64,000 bases of DNA from Anaerolineaceae bacterium (lineage in GTDB: Bacteria; Chloroflexota; Anaerolineae; Anaerolineales; Anaerolineaceae): positions 558,001 to 622,000 of the forward strand of contig JARKPB010000008.1 in the NCBI GenBank assembly GCA_029975475.1. The letters are read 5' to 3'. The notes under the pieces are model-generated. The model was not told the origin of the DNA, did no database searches, and saw only the letters and a list, made by a program, of their open reading frames with translations. This document shows, in pieces, positions 61,356 through 64,000 of the stretch (position 1 is its first letter; each line of letters opens with the position of its first letter). The translations under genes were made by a program, and so were the position numbers.

Positions 61356-61738
61356 CCCTGCTCAACGCTGACCGCTGGCTTTACACGCAGTTGACCACAG
61401 ACGCGCAGCTGGCTGCCGCGCTTGGCGGGCGCGTGTTTGTGGATAATGCGCCTTTAGGTACTCAGTATCCGCTGGCGATTATGACGTTTGTATCCAGCCA
61501 GCAGGTGGGGAACTGGTCGCAGGACCGGATTATGGATAATGAGTTGTGGCAGATCGCGGTCTGGTCGAATCAGAATAAATATTCCAGCATCGAGAGCATT
61601 GCTGACCGCATCCGCGCTGTTTTGCACAAAGCCAGTGGTACAGGGGTAATTGGTGTTGTTTTTGAGCGTCAGACCAGGATGAGCGACCCGGAAGGCTACA
61701 AAGCGATCGTCTTGGAATTTCGTCTTTTTACTCAGTGA
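61352..61738 (+). CDS. Tail terminator/completion protein (DUF3168-like)
   Basis: 128 aa. WLYTQLTTDAQLAAALGGRVFVDNAPLGTQYPLAIMTFVSSQ and YSSIESIADRIRAVLHKAS fit the DUF3168 tail-completion family. It caps the tail tube. The palindrome at 61459 codes G-T-Q-Y and a near copy (61729) overlaps the stop codon. Confidence 0.8.
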   Translation: MTLLNADRWLYTQLTTDAQLAAALGGRVFVDNAPLGTQYPLAIMTFVSSQQVGNWSQDRIMDNELWQIAVWSNQNKYSSIESIADRIRAVLHKASGTGVIGVVFERQTRMSDPEGYKAIVLEFRLFTQ

Positions 61739-61746
61739 GGTGAGAA

Positions 61747-62718
61747 ATGGGAGAGAAAGCATCTATCTTTCAGACTGTGCAAATTGGCATTGAGACCACG
61801 CCGGGAACGCCGGTGGCGGCCGGGAAGAAACTGCTGGCAACCAGTATTGTTCCGGCAGTAAAGACAGAAGGGGAGGCGTTTCGTGCGCTTGGCAACAAGT
61901 ATCCAAGTTTTGCGGTGGTTAATAAGGAGTGGAGCGAGGCCAGTATTGAGGGGAAGCTGACGTATAACGAGATTCTGTATCTTTTGTCATCGTTGCTTAG
62001 CCAGCCAACGCCGGTTCAGCAGGGAAGTACGTCGGCGTACCAATGGACGTTTACCAGCAACACCAGCGCAGAGGATGCCGGGAATACGTTTACGGTTGAG
62101 CAGGGCGATGCGAACAGCGCCTGGCGCGCAGCCGGGGTAAAGGTGAGCGGATTGGAGTTTACTTTTAACCGCAATGAAGTGACGCTGTCGGGCTCGGCGA
62201 TTGGACAATCTCTGGAGCCGAACATTACGTTAACCGGTACGGTGAGCAGTATGTTGCCGCGCCCGGTACTTCCGGCTCATTTGAAGCTTTTTATGGCTGA
62301 TTCGCAAGCTGACCTGGATTCTGCCCAGGTGACGCCGCGCGGCTTTTCGCTGAGCTGGTCATTGACGGATAAAAACACGCTTGCCTGGCCAATCGGGCAA
62401 TCTCCGGTATTGATTGAGAGCGAGCCGAAACTGGAGGCGAAATTGAGTCTGGCTACGGATAGTATCGGATTGGGTTTGATTACGACCATGCGCAACGGCG
62501 CGACCAAGTGGTTCCGTGTCCTGGCCGAGGGTGCGATCATTGCCAGCACTTACAAATACACCCTCCAGATTGACTTTCCCGGTCAGATTACTGAGGTCGG
62601 CGAGTTTTCGGATGAGGATGGTTTGTATCTGGTTGAATACACGCTGGCAATGGTGCATGACGCTACCTGGGGGAAGGCGTTCCAGATTGATGTTATTGCC
62701 GATGTCCAGACCCTTTAG
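61747..62718 (+). CDS. Major tail tube protein
   Basis: 323 aa. TVQIGIETTPGTPVAAGKKLLATSIVPAVKTEGEAFRALGNKYPSF and FTVEQGDANSAWRAAGVKVSGLEFTFNRNEVTLSGSAIGQ fit the large siphovirus tail tube family. It lies directly before the frameshifted chaperone genes, the conserved place of a tail tube gene. It is larger than most tube proteins, so it may carry an extra surface domain. Confidence 0.75.
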   Translation: MGEKASIFQTVQIGIETTPGTPVAAGKKLLATSIVPAVKTEGEAFRALGNKYPSFAVVNKEWSEASIEGKLTYNEILYLLSSLLSQPTPVQQGSTSAYQWTFTSNTSAEDAGNTFTVEQGDANSAWRAAGVKVSGLEFTFNRNEVTLSGSAIGQSLEPNITLTGTVSSMLPRPVLPAHLKLFMADSQADLDSAQVTPRGFSLSWSLTDKNTLAWPIGQSPVLIESEPKLEAKLSLATDSIGLGLITTMRNGATKWFRVLAEGAIIASTYKYTLQIDFPGQITEVGEFSDEDGLYLVEYTLAMVHDATWGKAFQIDVIADVQTL

Positions 62719-62729
62719 GAGATTGTTGT

Positions 62730-63059
62730 ATGTCGATTAAGTTAAGCGATCTGACGAAACAGACCAGGATTCTTGCGGTGGATGTTGGTGCCGCTGAACC
62801 GCTGGAGGTGGAATATCGGGTTCAGGCGTATACACCGGAAATTGAAAGTGAAATCAGTCGTGCGGACCAACGGCCAGCCGGAACGCTTTCCCGGATACTG
62901 AGTATGCTGGTGGTGCGGTGGTCTCTGGTAGATGATGATGGCAGTATGTTTCCGCTGGATGAGGTGCACACGGCCAAGTTGCCGTTGTCGTTTATGCTGT
63001 CGGTATTTGCTAAGATTGCGGAGGATATGCGCCCAAACGCGATGAACGCCGGGGATTGA
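62730..63059 (+). CDS. Tail assembly chaperone, short form (lambda G-like)
   Basis: 109 aa. IKLSDLTKQTRILAVDVGAAEPLEVEYRVQAYTPEIESEI is the small tail chaperone layout. Near its 3' end the heptamer C-CCA-AAC (63032-63038) is a canonical -1 slippery site, so part of translation should continue into the next frame. It lies between tail tube and tape measure genes. The palindrome at 62896 codes R-I-L-S-M. Confidence 0.8.
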   Translation: MSIKLSDLTKQTRILAVDVGAAEPLEVEYRVQAYTPEIESEISRADQRPAGTLSRILSMLVVRWSLVDDDGSMFPLDEVHTAKLPLSFMLSVFAKIAEDMRPNAMNAGD

Positions 63060-63250
63060 AACGGTGGCTGGTCTCCGGCGGGGAAATTGGCGCTGTACCT
63101 GATTGGTACCGGCTGATTCGGGCGGCGAGGTATCTGGGGGTGCCGCCGTGGGAATTACTGACACGCCCTGTGATCTGGATGGATCTGGCGATTACCTGTG
63201 AAAATGCGGAGTTGAGCGCTGAGCGCGCACAGATGAAGGGTAAACGATGA
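63032..63250 (+). CDS. Tail assembly chaperone, -1 frameshift extension (lambda T-like)
   Basis: A -1 shift at CCCAAAC (63032-63038) joins the first 103 codons of the short form to a 70-residue extension (RDERRGLKRWLVSGGEIGAV...MKGKR), giving about 173 aa. A separate start would have to be TTG 63056 without ribosome site, so frameshifting is the better explanation. Both forms chaperone the tape measure protein in tail assembly. The stop overlaps the tape measure ATG. Confidence 0.78.
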   Translation, partial: PKRDERRGLKRWLVSGGEIGAVPDWYRLIRAARYLGVPPWELLTRPVIWMDLAITCENAELSAERAQMKGKR

Positions 63251-64000
63251 TTAGAGCCGCAGAACTCGCTGTTGTAATTGATGCTGAAACGAAACCGGCA
63301 ATGGATGGTATCCACCAGGCGCTGGGTTTAATTGAGGGCGAGGTTTCACGTTCGTTTTCTGGTCTTGCCAATTTGGGCGGAGCAATTACGGATGTTTTGC
63401 TGATCAGCGCGGCAGCAGGCATTACGGCATTCGGCGCTGCACTGGGTGTTAGCATTCGCTCGGCGATGGATGCGGAGAAAGTGCAGGCTCAACTGCAGGC
63501 GGTTTTGAAATCGACGGGACAGGCTGCGGGGGTCACGGCGGAGCAGGTTAATCAGCTGGCGGATAAGTTGAGTACGATGACGCCGTTTGAAGATGAGGCG
63601 ATTATCAGTGCGCAATCGCTGCTGCTCACGTTTACAAAGATCGGTAAAGATGTTTTTCCGGATGCGACCAGGGTGGTACTGGATATGAGTCAGGCGCTGG
63701 GGCAGGATTTATCTTCGAGCGCGATTCAACTTGGGAAAGCGCTGCAGGACCCGGTCGAAGGAGTTGGTGCGCTGCGAAGAGTCGGGGTGAACTTTTCAGA
63801 AGATCAGAAGAAAATGATTGAGAATTTGGTCAGAACCGGTGATGTTTTGGGGGCACAACGGCTGATCCTTGAAGAGCTGAACCGGGAGTTTGGGGGAAGC
63901 GCGGAAGCCGCCGGGAAAACGCTGGCGGGCAGTCTGACGATTTTGAAAACGAAGCTGGGAAATATCGCTGAATCAATTGGCGGCGCGGTGCTGCCGGCAC
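63247..64000 (+). CDS. Tape measure protein, N-terminal part (cut by window edge)
   Basis: The open frame runs past the right edge (251 codons seen). MIRAAELAVVIDAETKPAMD, AMDAEKVQAQLQAVLKSTGQAAGVTAEQVNQLADKLSTMTPFEDEAIISAQSLLLTFTKIG and GSLTILKTKLGNIAESIGGAVLP are typical of siphovirus tape measure proteins. It sets tail length. The start overlaps the previous stop. Confidence 0.88.
   Translation, partial: MIRAAELAVVIDAETKPAMDGIHQALGLIEGEVSRSFSGLANLGGAITDVLLISAAAGITAFGAALGVSIRSAMDAEKVQAQLQAVLKSTGQAAGVTAEQVNQLADKLSTMTPFEDEAIISAQSLLLTFTKIGKDVFPDATRVVLDMSQALGQDLSSSAIQLGKALQDPVEGVGALRRVGVNFSEDQKKMIENLVRTGDVLGAQRLILEELNREFGGSAEAAGKTLAGSLTILKTKLGNIAESIGGAVLPA

Larger units (their letters stand above)
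39883..62904. repeat. Prophage-wide dispersed palindrome TACTSAGTA
   Basis: Exact 9-bp copies start at 39883, 40627, 40893, 41835, 42878, 44362, 45649, 45822, 48175, 48936, 51802, 54018, 55987, 57159, 57504, 59430, 59620, 61459 and 62896. One-mismatch copies start at 48843, 49227, 52504, 53004, 54332, 57009, 59391 and 61729. Many extend to ATACTSAGTAT, often with G before and GC after. They lie inside genes, in more than one reading frame. By simple chance about 0.2 exact copies are expected in this length. Confidence 0.9.

Overview
The window is a stretch of bacterial chromosome (about 1-39,535) joined to the left part of an integrated tailed phage (about 39,536 to the right edge, still unfinished at 64,000). 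The host gene set suggests a free-living anaerobic or facultative bacterium, most likely Chloroflexota (Anaerolineae-like). This is an inference from the mix of a PPi-type phosphofructokinase, several GT-C membrane glycosyltransferases, a ChlI-type AAA protein, long-form L25 and TATAAT promoters placed almost directly on start codons. No rRNA gene is present to confirm it.

Host part, left to right: murA (cut by the edge, with Asp in place of the usual catalytic Cys), a DUF255 thioredoxin-fold protein, surE, an acetyltransferase, then a run of GT-C/PMT-type membrane glycosyltransferases (4.9-14.4 kb) interrupted by a nitrilase-family amidase. Next come a DegS/LiaS-like histidine kinase, phosphofructokinase, two Nudix enzymes, rsmD, a UroD-family protein, a ChlI-type ATPase, a GtrA/SDR sugar pair, a G5/TolB-like lipoprotein, scpB, rluB, plsX, tRNA-Leu(GAG), a polyprenyl synthase, tatD, a phosphohexomutase, a cysteine desulfurase coupled to mnmA, trmI, rplY (L25), glpK coupled to a YqeB-type molybdenum-hydroxylase accessory gene, and an M1-like lipoprotein peptidase.

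The prophage begins at the 3' half of a tRNA-Pro(GGG) gene (39,536-39,577), the expected attachment site. Reading rightwards it has a leftward XRE repressor with a promoter/operator region; small early genes; a recombination set (ERCC4 nuclease, RecA-like ATPase, Fe-S PD-(D/E)XK nuclease); a J-domain protein and a von Willebrand A protein; a VapE-like helicase; an inverted triplet of 9-bp iterons (candidate origin); a primase-polymerase; then terminase, portal, head morphogenesis protein, scaffold, capsid and connectors. A lysis cassette sits in the middle of the head-tail genes, followed by tail genes with a -1 frameshift site and a truncated tape measure gene. No integrase is in the window; it should lie beyond the right edge.

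Four prophage signals stand out. (1) A 9-bp palindrome, TACTSAGTA, occurs 19 times exactly plus about 8 near-copies between 39,883 and 62,904, almost always inside genes and in different reading frames; I found no exact copy in the 39 kb of host DNA. (2) Two inteins, in the large terminase and in the head morphogenesis protein, each carry an overprinted homing endonuclease: an HNH gene in the +1 frame in one, and a Vsr-like gene on the opposite strand in the other. (3) A solitary 29-bp type I-E-like CRISPR repeat lies between the head gene and the scaffold gene. (4) Two tRNA-like elements share an identical hairpin. The head morphogenesis protein also ends in a domain that resembles a toxin tail and is followed by a small overlapping gene, a possible immunity partner.
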